From: Gorillibacterium sp.
Lineage (GTDB): Bacteria; Bacillota; Bacilli; Paenibacillales; NBRC-103111
DNA length: 21,210 nucleotides
NCBI GenBank assembly: GCA_014380705.1
Contig: JACMJI010000108.1
Coordinates: 1-21,210, forward strand
Direction of reading: 5' to 3'
Shown here: positions 1 to 7,993 of the stretch, in pieces
Position numbering within the stretch: position 1 is the stretch's first letter
How the letters are laid out: the number at the start of each line of letters is the position of its first letter
Position numbers and translations under genes: made by a program
The notes under the pieces: generated by a model
Told to the model about the DNA's origin: nothing
Seen by the model: only the letters and a program-made list of their open reading frames with translations
Database searches by the model: none

Positions 1-40
1 ACAAACTTCAGCGACGTGTGTGTTCTTGACACCGCTATCT

Positions 41-70
41 AATATACCATAATAATAATATTCATTGCAA
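41..70 (-). promoter_or_regulatory. Sigma-A-like promoter facing out of the window (probably for rpsB)
   Basis: In the minus-strand sense a -35 TTGCAA (65-70) and a -10 TATATT (41-46) are separated by 18 bases. A TG one base before the -10 (TGGTATATT) makes an extended -10. The spacer is AT-rich. Transcription would start near position 34 and leave the window. In B. subtilis rpsB follows the end of the fla/che operon, so rpsB is the likely target, but no coding sequence for it is visible here. Bases 1-40 would be untranslated leader. No intrinsic terminator is seen in 71-117. Confidence 0.55.
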
Positions 71-117
71 CCTGATTCTTTCAGTTTAGGGTTCACTTTA
101 CCCTCAGATGTTAATGT

Positions 118-618
118 TTACGGGTTTATCCTCTTTAACTTTTCAATAACTTGATTCAGCTCCATGCCAGGAGTGAATGAATAGAGACTAGCTTTCAGTT
201 TGCGGGTCAACCCTTCACTGCGAATCTTATCCCTAAATGCAACGCGATCATTTATTATTCCTGCTAAAAATAAATATTCTTCTATGGCATCTGACGTCAT
301 GCCTTGATAAATGTAGATATAGATCTGTTTTGGCTTATCGACTGAATTTGGAGTTACTGTTACCGCTACAGATGGAACAACTTTAGATGCTTTTAGCTCG
401 TCATACTCTTTATTAGTCAGTAATCTGCCATTTTGTTTTGCAGCTTCATCCTTAAGCTGATTAAAGGTCCATCGCTCCGTACTTTCACTTGATATGGGTG
501 TTGGCAGAGGCTGCGATTCCAACTCGGCAACGGCACCCATATGGGCAAGTTGTACTAAAATAGCACCAATAATAAGTCCGGCACCTAGTCCAGCCAAGTA
601 TTTCTTGCTTTTAAGCAC
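118..618 (-). CDS. Membrane-anchored protein with MltG/YceG N-terminal-like domain
   Basis: With the GTG start this is a 166-residue protein. A helix (about 7-25, LAGLGAGLIIGAILVQLA) anchors it, a P/S/T-rich linker follows, and the C-terminal part (about 97-166) has IYIYQGMTSDAIEEYLFLAG followed by IINDRVAF and LYSFTPGMELNQVIEKL. This resembles the LysM-like N-terminal domain of the lytic transglycosylase MltG/YceG, but the catalytic domain is missing, so it should bind rather than cut. The GTG at 618 has a run of AGGAGG repeats just upstream and overlaps the SwrB-like stop. An earlier ATG at 666 lies within the upstream gene and would add a charged extension. It appears to be the last gene of the operon. 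Confidence 0.72.
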   Translation of the reverse strand: MLKSKKYLAGLGAGLIIGAILVQLAHMGAVAELESQPLPTPISSESTERWTFNQLKDEAAKQNGRLLTNKEYDELKASKVVPSVAVTVTPNSVDKPKQIYIYIYQGMTSDAIEEYLFLAGIINDRVAFRDKIRSEGLTRKLKASLYSFTPGMELNQVIEKLKRINP

Positions 619-1192
619 GTCCCTCCTCCTCCTGTTTAGCCAGTTGGATGATAAGTGCTGTTTCACCTTTGTTAATACCTAATTTCTTGGCAATTTGTTC
701 AATTGACTTGCCCTGACGATAAAGCTGAAAAAGTTCAGAATATCGGTTTTTGAGACCCACTGATCGTTCCACTATGCTTTCTGTTTCATCAGGAAGATTC
801 ACAATGGCAGCTTGAGGTGGTACTTTGGTAGAGTCCCTGTCCAGAGTATTCTGTTGAACAGTAGAAACGGAGTTGCCGTAACCTTTTTCTGTTTCTTTTT
901 GCAATTGGAGCATAAGTACGTTGCGTAGTTCTGTCGATAGATCATCCATTCGTTTCTCAAGACTAATTGTTCTTATCTCCAAGTTCTCATTCCTACGTTC
1001 AAATTCATTCCTCATCTGTGTTATGGAGCGAATCAATTCTCGATTCTCTTCCTCCAGATTTGCGGCAACCAAATCAAATGCTTCCTCAATTTCTTTGGTC
1101 ATGTTGAGGGAATGCTTTGGTTCCTTAACCAGCCATGAAGCAATAACACAGATGATACCGGCAATAACCACGACAACCCAAGGTTCATTCAA
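611..1192 (-). CDS. SwrB-like membrane protein (DUF6115-type)
   Basis: With the TTG start this is a 193-residue protein: a membrane helix (about 4-22, WVVVVIAGIICVIASWLV), a long coiled coil (about 32-105) and a C-terminal helix-turn-helix-like motif (LFQLYRQGKSIEQIAKKLGI then NKGETALIIQL). This layout and the position between sigD and rpsB match SwrB of B. subtilis, which promotes basal body completion and swarming. The TTG at 1192 has AGAGGG upstream at good distance. The ATG at 1216 would add eight residues but has no visible ribosome site. The stop overlaps the next gene by 8 bases. Family placement is from architecture, so the ortholog name is tentative. Confidence 0.78.
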   Translation of the reverse strand: MNEPWVVVVIAGIICVIASWLVKEPKHSLNMTKEIEEAFDLVAANLEEENRELIRSITQMRNEFERRNENLEIRTISLEKRMDDLSTELRNVLMLQLQKETEKGYGNSVSTVQQNTLDRDSTKVPPQAAIVNLPDETESIVERSVGLKNRYSELFQLYRQGKSIEQIAKKLGINKGETALIIQLAKQEEEGRA

Positions 1193-1254
1193 TGATTTCA
1201 CACCCTCTTTGTACATGCATTAATAGGGTCATCGTTATGATTATCCACTAAAAA

Positions 1255-1572
1255 TTACAGTGATAGATCTAGACGATGACCTTTGTAGGGATGCTCAGCG
1301 GCCTTCAATACATTCGTCTGATGGACTTTGGGATTATGTTCAGATAAACCTGTTCCCACATTCATGTTATCGTCAGCAGAACTATCAATGTTCCCTTGCT
1401 CTGTTTTTGTTGTGCCCTCGCTGCGTCTTCTCTTCGCGATTTCATTCTTAATTAATCCAGAAGCAAGAATAGCCTGGTCCGCACCAGGTTTATCCTGTAT
1501 CTGCTTCTGAAGTTTAGCCACATCCGAATTTTTATGTACAGCAAATTGCATATCAATTGATTTTAAGCTCAT
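1255..1572 (-). CDS. Small conserved-looking protein with C-terminal HPYKG motif
   Basis: This 105-residue hydrophilic protein begins SLKSIDMQFAVHKNSDVAKL and ends EHPYKGHRLDLSL. From memory, similar proteins with an HPYKG-h-D-SL ending sit near flagellar or ribosomal S2 genes in Bacillales, but I know of no function. The middle is rich in K, E, T, D and N and likely disordered. The ATG at 1572 has AAGGAG nine bases upstream; a TTG at 1593 lies before that site and is unlikely. It sits between fapA and the SwrB-like gene, with short gaps. No membrane segment is seen, so it is probably cytoplasmic. Confidence 0.75.
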   Translation of the reverse strand: MSLKSIDMQFAVHKNSDVAKLQKQIQDKPGADQAILASGLIKNEIAKRRRSEGTTKTEQGNIDSSADDNMNVGTGLSEHNPKVHQTNVLKAAEHPYKGHRLDLSL

Positions 1573-1625
1573 GGTATTCAACTCCTTACGCAATTTTTAG
1601 CGAAAGGTAACACTACATTTCTTGA

Positions 1626-3038
1626 TTAACGACTTGCTAGCAATGCAATATCACCATCCACGACTTGAAACCGAGCACGATTAATGGGATCTTTTATAAA
1701 TTTGGTATAACGACCCATCACAATTTTGCATCCACCATAAATCGTCGCAGCGATATCAATAACAGCTACCCCCGTTTGTTCAAAGAGAACTTCCAGTTCT
1801 AGAATTCGTTCTCTAATTCCAACAATTTCATCCGCAGTTACTTTTTTTGTATGGCTAAGATTAGTACGCATCGTCAATTTGTCCATAGATAGTTGTCCAG
1901 CCGCTGCTAGTTGGTCTAATATAGCTACGGCCTGTTCTGTCTTCTTCAGGTTTTCCATTGACATCTTTAGCTGACTTCTGAGTGCCAATAATTCGTTTCT
2001 GCGCTCTGGTGGGATCCCGACTTCTATCGCTGTATAGGTAGCAACGGAATTGCCGACGGTTCTTGCCTCGACTCGTTCACCGGCTTGGATCGTCCCACCA
2101 ACAATTAAACCTTTTGCGCTCTTGCAAATAACACTGTGCCCAGCACGTATTGAGGAATGCATAATGCTTTGCGAAATTAGGACATCCTCGCCAGCTTCAA
2201 CCTTACCGTCCTGTATAAAAGAGCTTTTCACATTCTTGCCTGCTATGATGATTCCCTTGTTTTGTCCAAGAATTCCACCAGAGACTTCGATGGATCCATC
2301 CGCATATAACTCGGCTCCTTCTACACCACCTGTCACACGGATGTCACCCGAAGCCTTGACTCTGAAACCACTGCGAACATTTCCACGAACAAGTACTGAA
2401 CCAACAAAATCAATATTCCCTATATTAAAATCGATGTCCCCATTTACTTCGTATAGGGGGAACACGTTAATTTTCTCACCATCTGTTCGGACGATCACGC
2501 CATCAATACTGGCAAACATAAATCGTTGTTCCGGGTCAACCATGACGTTCTTTCCGACTTTAAAGCGAGCTTCTTTACCCGTTTTGGCAGCAATAAGCTC
2601 CCCTGTAACCGTCTTCCCCGCCTTACCCTCTCCCGCTAATACCCGCTCAGCAATCTGCTCACCTCGACGAATATTCAAGATGGTCGTCATTTCTTTAAAA
2701 TCTACCGTTCCATCCTCCAACACCTGAGGTTTGCGGGCAGATGGATCCACCTCAAAACGATTAATAACAAAGCCAGCCTTTCCCTCTTCCGGTGCTACCC
2801 CTATAGCAGCCGTTACACCTGTGTTAAGAAAAGCTTCTTTGTGCTCGATCAGCTTCATTAAGGTCCCTTGTTGAATTCCAAAATAAACACCATTGCGTTC
2901 AAGTAGATCAATTAGATCCTCATATGTGTATTCAAAGCTATTATCAATAAAAACGAGTTCCAATAAGGCTGTCATCTTATCAGGCGAAATTCTTACCTTC
3001 AGACATTTGTCAATGTTTGATTTCCGGTCAATTCCCAT
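1626..3038 (-). CDS. fapA: FapA family protein (DUF342)
   Basis: This 470-residue protein has a mixed N-terminal region (about 1-180), a central glycine/valine-rich repeat region (about 195-330) like a right-handed beta helix (GSVLVRGNVRSGFRV, GDIRVTGGVEGAELYADGSI), and a coiled coil (about 350-425) before a short beta C-terminus. That is the FapA/DUF342 family. In Vibrio, FapA affects flagellar placement through the polar machinery; its function in Firmicutes is not settled. I chose the ATG at 3038 because GAGGGG lies a few bases upstream and overlaps the alternative GTG at 3044. It follows sigD by 32 bases. A cytoplasmic location is likely since no signal or membrane segment is seen. Confidence 0.88.
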   Translation of the reverse strand: MGIDRKSNIDKCLKVRISPDKMTALLELVFIDNSFEYTYEDLIDLLERNGVYFGIQQGTLMKLIEHKEAFLNTGVTAAIGVAPEEGKAGFVINRFEVDPSARKPQVLEDGTVDFKEMTTILNIRRGEQIAERVLAGEGKAGKTVTGELIAAKTGKEARFKVGKNVMVDPEQRFMFASIDGVIVRTDGEKINVFPLYEVNGDIDFNIGNIDFVGSVLVRGNVRSGFRVKASGDIRVTGGVEGAELYADGSIEVSGGILGQNKGIIIAGKNVKSSFIQDGKVEAGEDVLISQSIMHSSIRAGHSVICKSAKGLIVGGTIQAGERVEARTVGNSVATYTAIEVGIPPERRNELLALRSQLKMSMENLKKTEQAVAILDQLAAAGQLSMDKLTMRTNLSHTKKVTADEIVGIRERILELEVLFEQTGVAVIDIAATIYGGCKIVMGRYTKFIKDPINRARFQVVDGDIALLASR

Positions 3039-3070
3039 GTTCACCCCTCATTTCTCATTCTACTTTAAAA

Positions 3071-3853
3071 CTATTCAAAAAGTTGCTCTTTAAAGCGATT
3101 AAGAGAACCTCTAAGCCTGAGAATTGCTTTGGAATGAAGCTGGGAAATTCTTGATGGGGACAAACACATGACTTCGGCAATTTCACTTAGAGACAATTCA
3201 TCATAATAAAAAAGGGATACGACAATTCGCTCTTTTTCGGTTAATCGATCAATTGCTTTTGCGAGTGTATCCTTTAAATGGGATTCACTCACTTTATAAT
3301 CTGGATTCCTTGCTTTCTCATCAACAAGGAATGACAAGCGAACCTCATTCTCATCATCCTTTACCGGTTCATCAAAGGAAGATATGGTGGATACGGCAAC
3401 ATCTTGAAGCATTTGTTGGAATTCAGCCTCGGAAATTTCTAAATAATTACTAATTTCTGCATCGCTAACAGTACGCATATACTTCTGTTCGAGCTTTTGA
3501 TAGGCTTCTTCAATTTTTTTGGCCTTCTCTCTAACGGAACGAGGAACCCAATCATTCTGTCGAAGCCCATCAATCATCGCTCCTCTTATTCTCCACGACG
3601 CGTAGGTCTCGAATTGGAGCCCCCGCTCGTAATCAAACTTATCCATAGCATCAATCAAACCAAGAATACCTGTACTGGAGAGGTCTTCTTTAGCAACAGA
3701 TTTTGGTAGCCCCACCGCTAGTCGGCCTGCTGCATAATCGACAAGCGGGAGGTAGGATTCAATGAGATCCTTTTTTGCACCTTCATCTCCCTCTTCCTTC
3801 CACCGTTTCCATAAATGTAAACTGGACTTGAGAGATTTCCCGGCTAGCTTCAC
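3071..3853 (-). CDS. sigD: Flagellar RNA polymerase sigma factor SigD (FliA, sigma-28)
   Basis: This 260-residue sigma factor directs transcription of late flagellar, chemotaxis and autolysin genes. Region 2 (about 28-98) contains GILGLIDAMDKFDYERG and FETYASWRIRGAMIDGLRQ. Region 3 follows (about 105-180). Region 4 (about 208-255) has a helix-turn-helix in LSLSEIAEVMCLSPSRISQ. Length is near that of B. subtilis SigD (about 254). The start is GTG at 3853; the nearest ribosome site (AAGGTGG) is rather far upstream, at the end of the preceding gene, so initiation may be modest. Its place near the operon end matches B. subtilis, where distance from the promoter limits SigD levels. Confidence 0.96.
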   Translation of the reverse strand: MKLAGKSLKSSLHLWKRWKEEGDEGAKKDLIESYLPLVDYAAGRLAVGLPKSVAKEDLSSTGILGLIDAMDKFDYERGLQFETYASWRIRGAMIDGLRQNDWVPRSVREKAKKIEEAYQKLEQKYMRTVSDAEISNYLEISEAEFQQMLQDVAVSTISSFDEPVKDDENEVRLSFLVDEKARNPDYKVSESHLKDTLAKAIDRLTEKERIVVSLFYYDELSLSEIAEVMCLSPSRISQLHSKAILRLRGSLNRFKEQLFE

Positions 3854-3870
3854 TTCAAGAATTCACCACC

Positions 3871-4299
3871 TTACTCTTCAGACATTTGACGCATAGCCTG
3901 AGCCATCTGTTTAGGATCATCCGTTATTTTAGTTGAAAGCTTGGGTGGGTTGAGCGGCTTAAAAGGTTCAATAGCAATTGGTTGCTGCTTTAATAATTGG
4001 TTTAATTCATCATCTTCATTGGGGGTTGTTAGGTCAAGGGAACGACCTTTATGTTCTTCAAAAGCATTCATACTTTCAATAATTTCGACTGATGAACTCG
4101 ATTCTGTATGCTTTGAGGAACTCCCAAACACTACCCCTAACAATAACCGTAAAGCAAAAGCTAAGAGAAAGAAAATGATACCACTAAGTAACCCACGGAT
4201 GATGGACGTGCTTAAAATGTTGTGATTAAGGGAGAGAAGAAACGTTATAGTAAATCCAAATAAAGCTAACATCGTATTCCAGTGTGTACGTCCGATCAT
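3871..4299 (-). CDS. Small two-TM protein of unknown function between cheD and sigD
   Basis: I do not recognise this 142-residue protein. Two hydrophobic helices are visible (about 9-28 and 33-58), followed by a soluble tail of about 85 residues rich in S, E, K and P that ends KQMAQAMRQMSEE. The tail has no domain I can name. The start is an ATG three bases after cheD, with AAGGTG nine bases upstream, and 17 bases separate its stop from sigD, so it belongs to the operon. It is probably a membrane protein with a cytoplasmic tail. B. subtilis has no gene at this position as far as I recall. A role in motility is suggested by position only. Confidence 0.75.
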   Translation of the reverse strand: MIGRTHWNTMLALFGFTITFLLSLNHNILSTSIIRGLLSGIIFFLLAFALRLLLGVVFGSSSKHTESSSSVEIIESMNAFEEHKGRSLDLTTPNEDDELNQLLKQQPIAIEPFKPLNPPKLSTKITDDPKQMAQAMRQMSEE

Positions 4300-4302
4300 T
4301 GT

Positions 4303-4797
4303 TTACAACACCTTGGAGCCCATCTGAATACTCGTGATAGACAGATTTCCGGTCGAACAGTCGATTTCAATCGTTCTACCATAGCTTCCCCCCGTATCTT
4401 CGCCCAGTAAAGGAATTCCAAGCTTTTTGAGCATTTCTTTACAGGATTCAGTATTTCTCGGGCCAATTCTCATTGTGTCTTTAGCTGTGGAAAAGGCAAA
4501 CATCTGTGCACCGCCTGCCATTTTTGATTGCATTCGTGAGACAGCTGCGCCAAGCTGAACCATTTGAAGAATCAACTCAGGGATGGCTGTATCCGCATAT
4601 TTAGCTCGGTTTAATGGGCCCTCTTTGGCAATCTCCGACGAAGGAAGCATCACATGGGCCATGCCTGCAATCTTAAAAACGGGGTCGTAAAGTGTTAATC
4701 CTACACAAGAACCTAACCCAATGGTTTTAAGAATGCCTTCCTTAGAAGCCACATTAAGATCTGCCATTCCTACCTTAATTAAAACTTGTTCAGTCAT
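4303..4797 (-). CDS. cheD: Chemoreceptor glutamine deamidase CheD
   Basis: This 164-residue enzyme deamidates receptor glutamines and is held by CheC. The catalytic residues are T25, C31 in GLGSCVGL and H48 in GMAHVMLPSS, with the spacing seen in known CheD proteins. Length matches B. subtilis CheD (about 166). The ATG overlaps the cheC stop, so translation is probably coupled. The CheC/CheD pair belongs to the adaptation system typical of Bacillus. Only three bases separate its stop from the next start. Confidence 0.96.
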   Translation of the reverse strand: MTEQVLIKVGMADLNVASKEGILKTIGLGSCVGLTLYDPVFKIAGMAHVMLPSSEIAKEGPLNRAKYADTAIPELILQMVQLGAAVSRMQSKMAGGAQMFAFSTAKDTMRIGPRNTESCKEMLKKLGIPLLGEDTGGSYGRTIEIDCSTGNLSITSIQMGSKVL

Positions 4798-5414
4798 AGG
4801 TCAGCGACTCCTAATGCGGTAAAAATCCGGTTAAACGATTCAGGATCAGGGATAAAGAAGAAATGTCCTTCTACCACATCATTATACTGCAAAAACTTTG
4901 TGTCAATAAAAAGTGCTAAATCTCCCATTTCACCAAACTGCAGGAGACCAAAACTCAGAATAGCTCCAGCCATATCTACAGCTAAAGAAGGGACAGTTGG
5001 CATCATAGACAGCTTAGTGAAGTCTGCAAGAGAAGATAAATAAGAGCCAGCAAGAATATTGCCAATTTCATTCAGTGCCGAGAGCTCCATTTCACTAAAA
5101 CCTAAGTTTTCCTCGCTTCTTATACCCACTAAATTCTCTAATAACCGTTTGGCTGATTCGATCGAGAGGATAAAAAAGAGATTGCCTGGCGTATCACCCT
5201 CCACTCTCAGGAAGATCGCAACTACGAGCTTCTCGGGACCACCCAAACTTTCAGTTATTTCCTCGAAAGGTACAAATCTAACTTCTGGCACAAGCATGTC
5301 TATAGGCTTATCTAATAAGGTTGAAAGAGCGGTTGCAGCATGACCCGCCCCAATGTTTCCAATTTCCTTGAGTAGATCCAACTGAAGGTCCGCTAAAGAT
5401 AGAAATGTTACCAC
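4794..5414 (-). CDS. cheC: CheY-P phosphatase CheC
   Basis: This 206-residue protein dephosphorylates CheY-P and binds CheD. Both active-site motifs are present: E17/N20 in LLKEIGNIGAG and E116/N119 in ALNEIGNILAG. Length is near that of B. subtilis CheC (about 209). The GTG start at 5414 uses GAGGAG located at the end of cheW. Its TGA overlaps the cheD ATG as ATGA, which fits the need to make CheC and CheD together. It shares its fold with the N-terminal half of FliY, so the cell should have two CheY-P phosphatases. Confidence 0.96.
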   Translation of the reverse strand: MVTFLSLADLQLDLLKEIGNIGAGHAATALSTLLDKPIDMLVPEVRFVPFEEITESLGGPEKLVVAIFLRVEGDTPGNLFFILSIESAKRLLENLVGIRSEENLGFSEMELSALNEIGNILAGSYLSSLADFTKLSMMPTVPSLAVDMAGAILSFGLLQFGEMGDLALFIDTKFLQYNDVVEGHFFFIPDPESFNRIFTALGVADL

Positions 5415-5420
5415 ACGGCT

Positions 5421-5882
5421 TTACTCCTCTAAATGTTCTAGTTGTATGATTTCTCCTTTGTTAAGAACCTCACGCAAGTTAAGCAACACAAGCAGTCTTT
5501 TTTCACCAACGCGTGCAACGCCACGCAAATACTTGGCTTTTATGCCGCCAACAATTTCCGGAGGATCCGAGATTGTATCTGTATTTACATCAATAACATC
5601 ATTTGCTGAATCTACCAGCATTCCAACTTCCAGTTCTTCCACCGCAACAACAATAATTCTGGTGCTTTCGGTATAGCTTGTTTCCTCCAAACTAAAACGC
5701 CCACGGAGATCAATTACGGGTACGACAACACCTCGTAGATTCATAACTCCTTTAACAAAGGCTGGCGTTTTAGGTACACGGGTAAGGTGCTGTACACGTT
5801 CAATCGTTTTAACTTTTTCTACCTCAACGCCGTATTCTTCATTTCCTAAAGAAAATACGATGACTTTGATTTCTTCACTCAT
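5421..5882 (-). CDS. cheW: Chemotaxis coupling protein CheW
   Basis: This 153-residue single CheW domain links receptors to CheA. Typical blocks are KVIVFSLGNEEYGVEVEKVK, RVPKTPAFVKGVMNLRGVVV and PVIDLRGRF. Length matches B. subtilis CheW (about 156). The ATG has GGAGG seven bases upstream. The last codons carry GAGGAG, which serves as ribosome site for cheC just downstream. Confidence 0.96.
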   Translation of the reverse strand: MSEEIKVIVFSLGNEEYGVEVEKVKTIERVQHLTRVPKTPAFVKGVMNLRGVVVPVIDLRGRFSLEETSYTESTRIIVVAVEELEVGMLVDSANDVIDVNTDTISDPPEIVGGIKAKYLRGVARVGEKRLLVLLNLREVLNKGEIIQLEHLEE

Positions 5883-5926
5883 TGTAATACCTCCTAAGCA
5901 TATGGAAGGACGCTATTATGAAAACA

Positions 5927-7966
5927 CTACTTTAGTAAAGCATTGGGATCTAATATGAGCGCGACTTGACCGTCACCCAAAATGGTAGCACCAGAAACAG
6001 CGAAAAGATTAGAAAGGTACTTCCCCAGGGTTTTAAGGACAATTTCTTGTTGCCCAATGAATTCGTCAACAATGACAGCAGCAAGCTTGTCTCCTTTGCG
6101 AATAATGACAAGATTACGCTCCTCTAGAAGCCCCTCATGTTCACCTGGAACCGATAACAAGACCCTGAGATCTATAACAGGTATAAGACTTTCTCGGAAA
6201 TCATAAAGCATACGACCGTGTACTTTTCGTATCTTACTTATGGTTGCAGCAGCTGTCTCAACAATAGAATTTAGAGGGATCGCATACTTCTCATTACCTA
6301 CACCAATAAGCATCGCTCCGATGATGGAAAGCGTGAGCGGTAATTGGATCGAGAAGGTAGTTCCAACACCCAGCTTTGATGTCACATGAACTTGACCGCC
6401 TAGTGATTCAATCTTTGTTTTAACGACATCAAGGCCAACACCTCTGCCCGATAAGCTCGAGATTTGTTCAGCGGTACTAAAGCCACTGGCGAAGAGCAGA
6501 CGGTACACCTCTTCATCTGTCATTAAGCTCGATTGCTCAATCGTAACAATTCCTTTTTTTATAGCTGACGCGAGAATCTTGTCACGACTCATACCTGCAC
6601 CGTTATCCGACACTTCAATAAATACGTGATTACCGCTGTGATAGGCACTAAGGTGAATCGTTCCTGTTTCATCTTTACCGACTAATCTTCTATTCTCTAT
6701 CGTTTCAATTCCGTGATCAGCTGAATTTCTCAACAAGTGAACAAGTGGATCACCTATTTCATCAATAACTGTACGGTCTAATTCCGTATCCGCACCTGAA
6801 ATAACTAAATCCAGTTTCTTTCCAAGTGTCTTGGCAACGTCACGAATCATCCTAGGAAAACGATTAAATACAGTGTCAACAGGGACCATGCGCAGCTTCA
6901 AAACAATATTCTGTAGATCGCTACTGACTCGGGCCATGTGTTCAACGGTTTCAATTAAATCCGTTCGGCGAATTTCTGACGATAGCTGCTCCAGACGAAC
7001 ACGGTCAATCAATAACTCGCTAAATAGATTCATCAAGTTATCTAATCGATCCAGGTCTACCCGAATCGTCCGGTTCGAGACGGCCTGTCCGCTCGTTGAC
7101 TGATTTGGTGCAATTGAAGGTGAATTGAGTTCGGATTTCACCGTCTCCGAGCCACCTGTTGGTGCCAATACAGTTGCTGCTGTTTCCTTTTCCGCAGATT
7201 GAGCCATCATCCTTAGGCTATCCAAATCAAGTTGAGTAACCCGAGCAGCATGAACTTCGGATACATTCAGAACTATTTTCTCAACTGCATCCTGAGAAAG
7301 CTTGGTTACATAATACACCGAGAACACCCGTTCAAACTTATCCTGCTCAATATCCTCTACAGATGGAGAAGATTTAATAACCTCGCCATTTTCCTCGAAC
7401 TGTCTAAATACCATATAGGCTCTGGCAGCTTTTAGAACACATTCAGGAGTAAGTTCAGTACGGACAAAAAACGCATTGTATTGCGTATTAAGAGACTGCT
7501 CCAATACTGAATATTGGAACTCGTCAAGCGCTACTGCATCTTCATGCACCTCTACCTTAGCTGCATTTGTCTGATGGTAGTCACCGCTGACGATAGATTT
7601 AAGCATTTCAACAATAGCTCCAACCTCTGCCTTACCCGTTCCACCTGCTGTAATATCTGTAACCATAACCTCTAATGCATCTGTACTTTTAAATAAGCTG
7701 TCAAAGGTAAAAGAATCCATGTTCAGCTTGCCATTACGCACCAAGTCAAGAACATTCTCCATTTGATGGGTTAGAGAGGCCAAATCCTCAAAGCCCATTG
7801 TAGCGGACATTCCTTTGAGTGTATGCGCCGAGCGAAAAATCACGTTGACAATTTCGGTACTAGTTGGGTTTTGCTCAAGTTCCAGGAGTTTTTCATTCAA
7901 CGCCTGTAGGTGTTCCGTCGATTCGTCGATAAACATGGATAAGTACTGATTAAGTTCCAAAGGCAT
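5927..7966 (-). CDS. cheA: Chemotaxis histidine kinase CheA
   Basis: This 679-residue kinase phosphorylates CheY from receptor clusters. Domains in order are P1/HPt with H48 in FRSAHTLKGM, a P2 regulator-binding domain (about 145-250), P3 dimerisation (about 300-362), the P4 ATPase and the P5 CheW-like domain (about 545-675). P4 has the N box HLLRNSADHG (N414), the G1 box DNGAGM (454-459), the F region FASGFST (492-498) and the G2 box GRGVGLDVV (507-515). All catalytic motifs look intact. Length is close to B. subtilis CheA (about 672). The ATG has GGAGG at a good distance. It lies 27 bases after cheB and 44 bases before cheW. Confidence 0.97.
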   Translation of the reverse strand: MPLELNQYLSMFIDESTEHLQALNEKLLELEQNPTSTEIVNVIFRSAHTLKGMSATMGFEDLASLTHQMENVLDLVRNGKLNMDSFTFDSLFKSTDALEVMVTDITAGGTGKAEVGAIVEMLKSIVSGDYHQTNAAKVEVHEDAVALDEFQYSVLEQSLNTQYNAFFVRTELTPECVLKAARAYMVFRQFEENGEVIKSSPSVEDIEQDKFERVFSVYYVTKLSQDAVEKIVLNVSEVHAARVTQLDLDSLRMMAQSAEKETAATVLAPTGGSETVKSELNSPSIAPNQSTSGQAVSNRTIRVDLDRLDNLMNLFSELLIDRVRLEQLSSEIRRTDLIETVEHMARVSSDLQNIVLKLRMVPVDTVFNRFPRMIRDVAKTLGKKLDLVISGADTELDRTVIDEIGDPLVHLLRNSADHGIETIENRRLVGKDETGTIHLSAYHSGNHVFIEVSDNGAGMSRDKILASAIKKGIVTIEQSSLMTDEEVYRLLFASGFSTAEQISSLSGRGVGLDVVKTKIESLGGQVHVTSKLGVGTTFSIQLPLTLSIIGAMLIGVGNEKYAIPLNSIVETAAATISKIRKVHGRMLYDFRESLIPVIDLRVLLSVPGEHEGLLEERNLVIIRKGDKLAAVIVDEFIGQQEIVLKTLGKYLSNLFAVSGATILGDGQVALILDPNALLK

Positions 7967-7993
7967 GGCACCTCCGCGCTATTATAGCTTTAA

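Noticed and set aside
88..104. Stem AGGGT/ACCCT after the last gene as a terminator
   Set aside because: It has only 5 bp with a 7-base loop and no following U-run.
735..760. CCGATAT resembling a SigD -10 element on the minus strand in the SwrB-like gene
   Set aside because: There is no TAAA-like -35 at 14-16 bases upstream, and the bases fall in codons for KNRYS.
2050..2727. 225-codon open frame on the plus strand opposite fapA
   Set aside because: It is a shadow frame: its composition is rich in S, P, T and I with no recognisable motif, and fapA on the other strand is clear.
4881..4906. Consensus -35 TTGACA and -10 TATAAT on the minus strand inside cheC, upstream of cheD and sigD
   Set aside because: The hexamers are perfect but only 14 bases apart, too short for good sigma-A activity, and the sequence is explained by codons for ...DTKFLQYN. 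Transcript start mapping would be needed to revive it.
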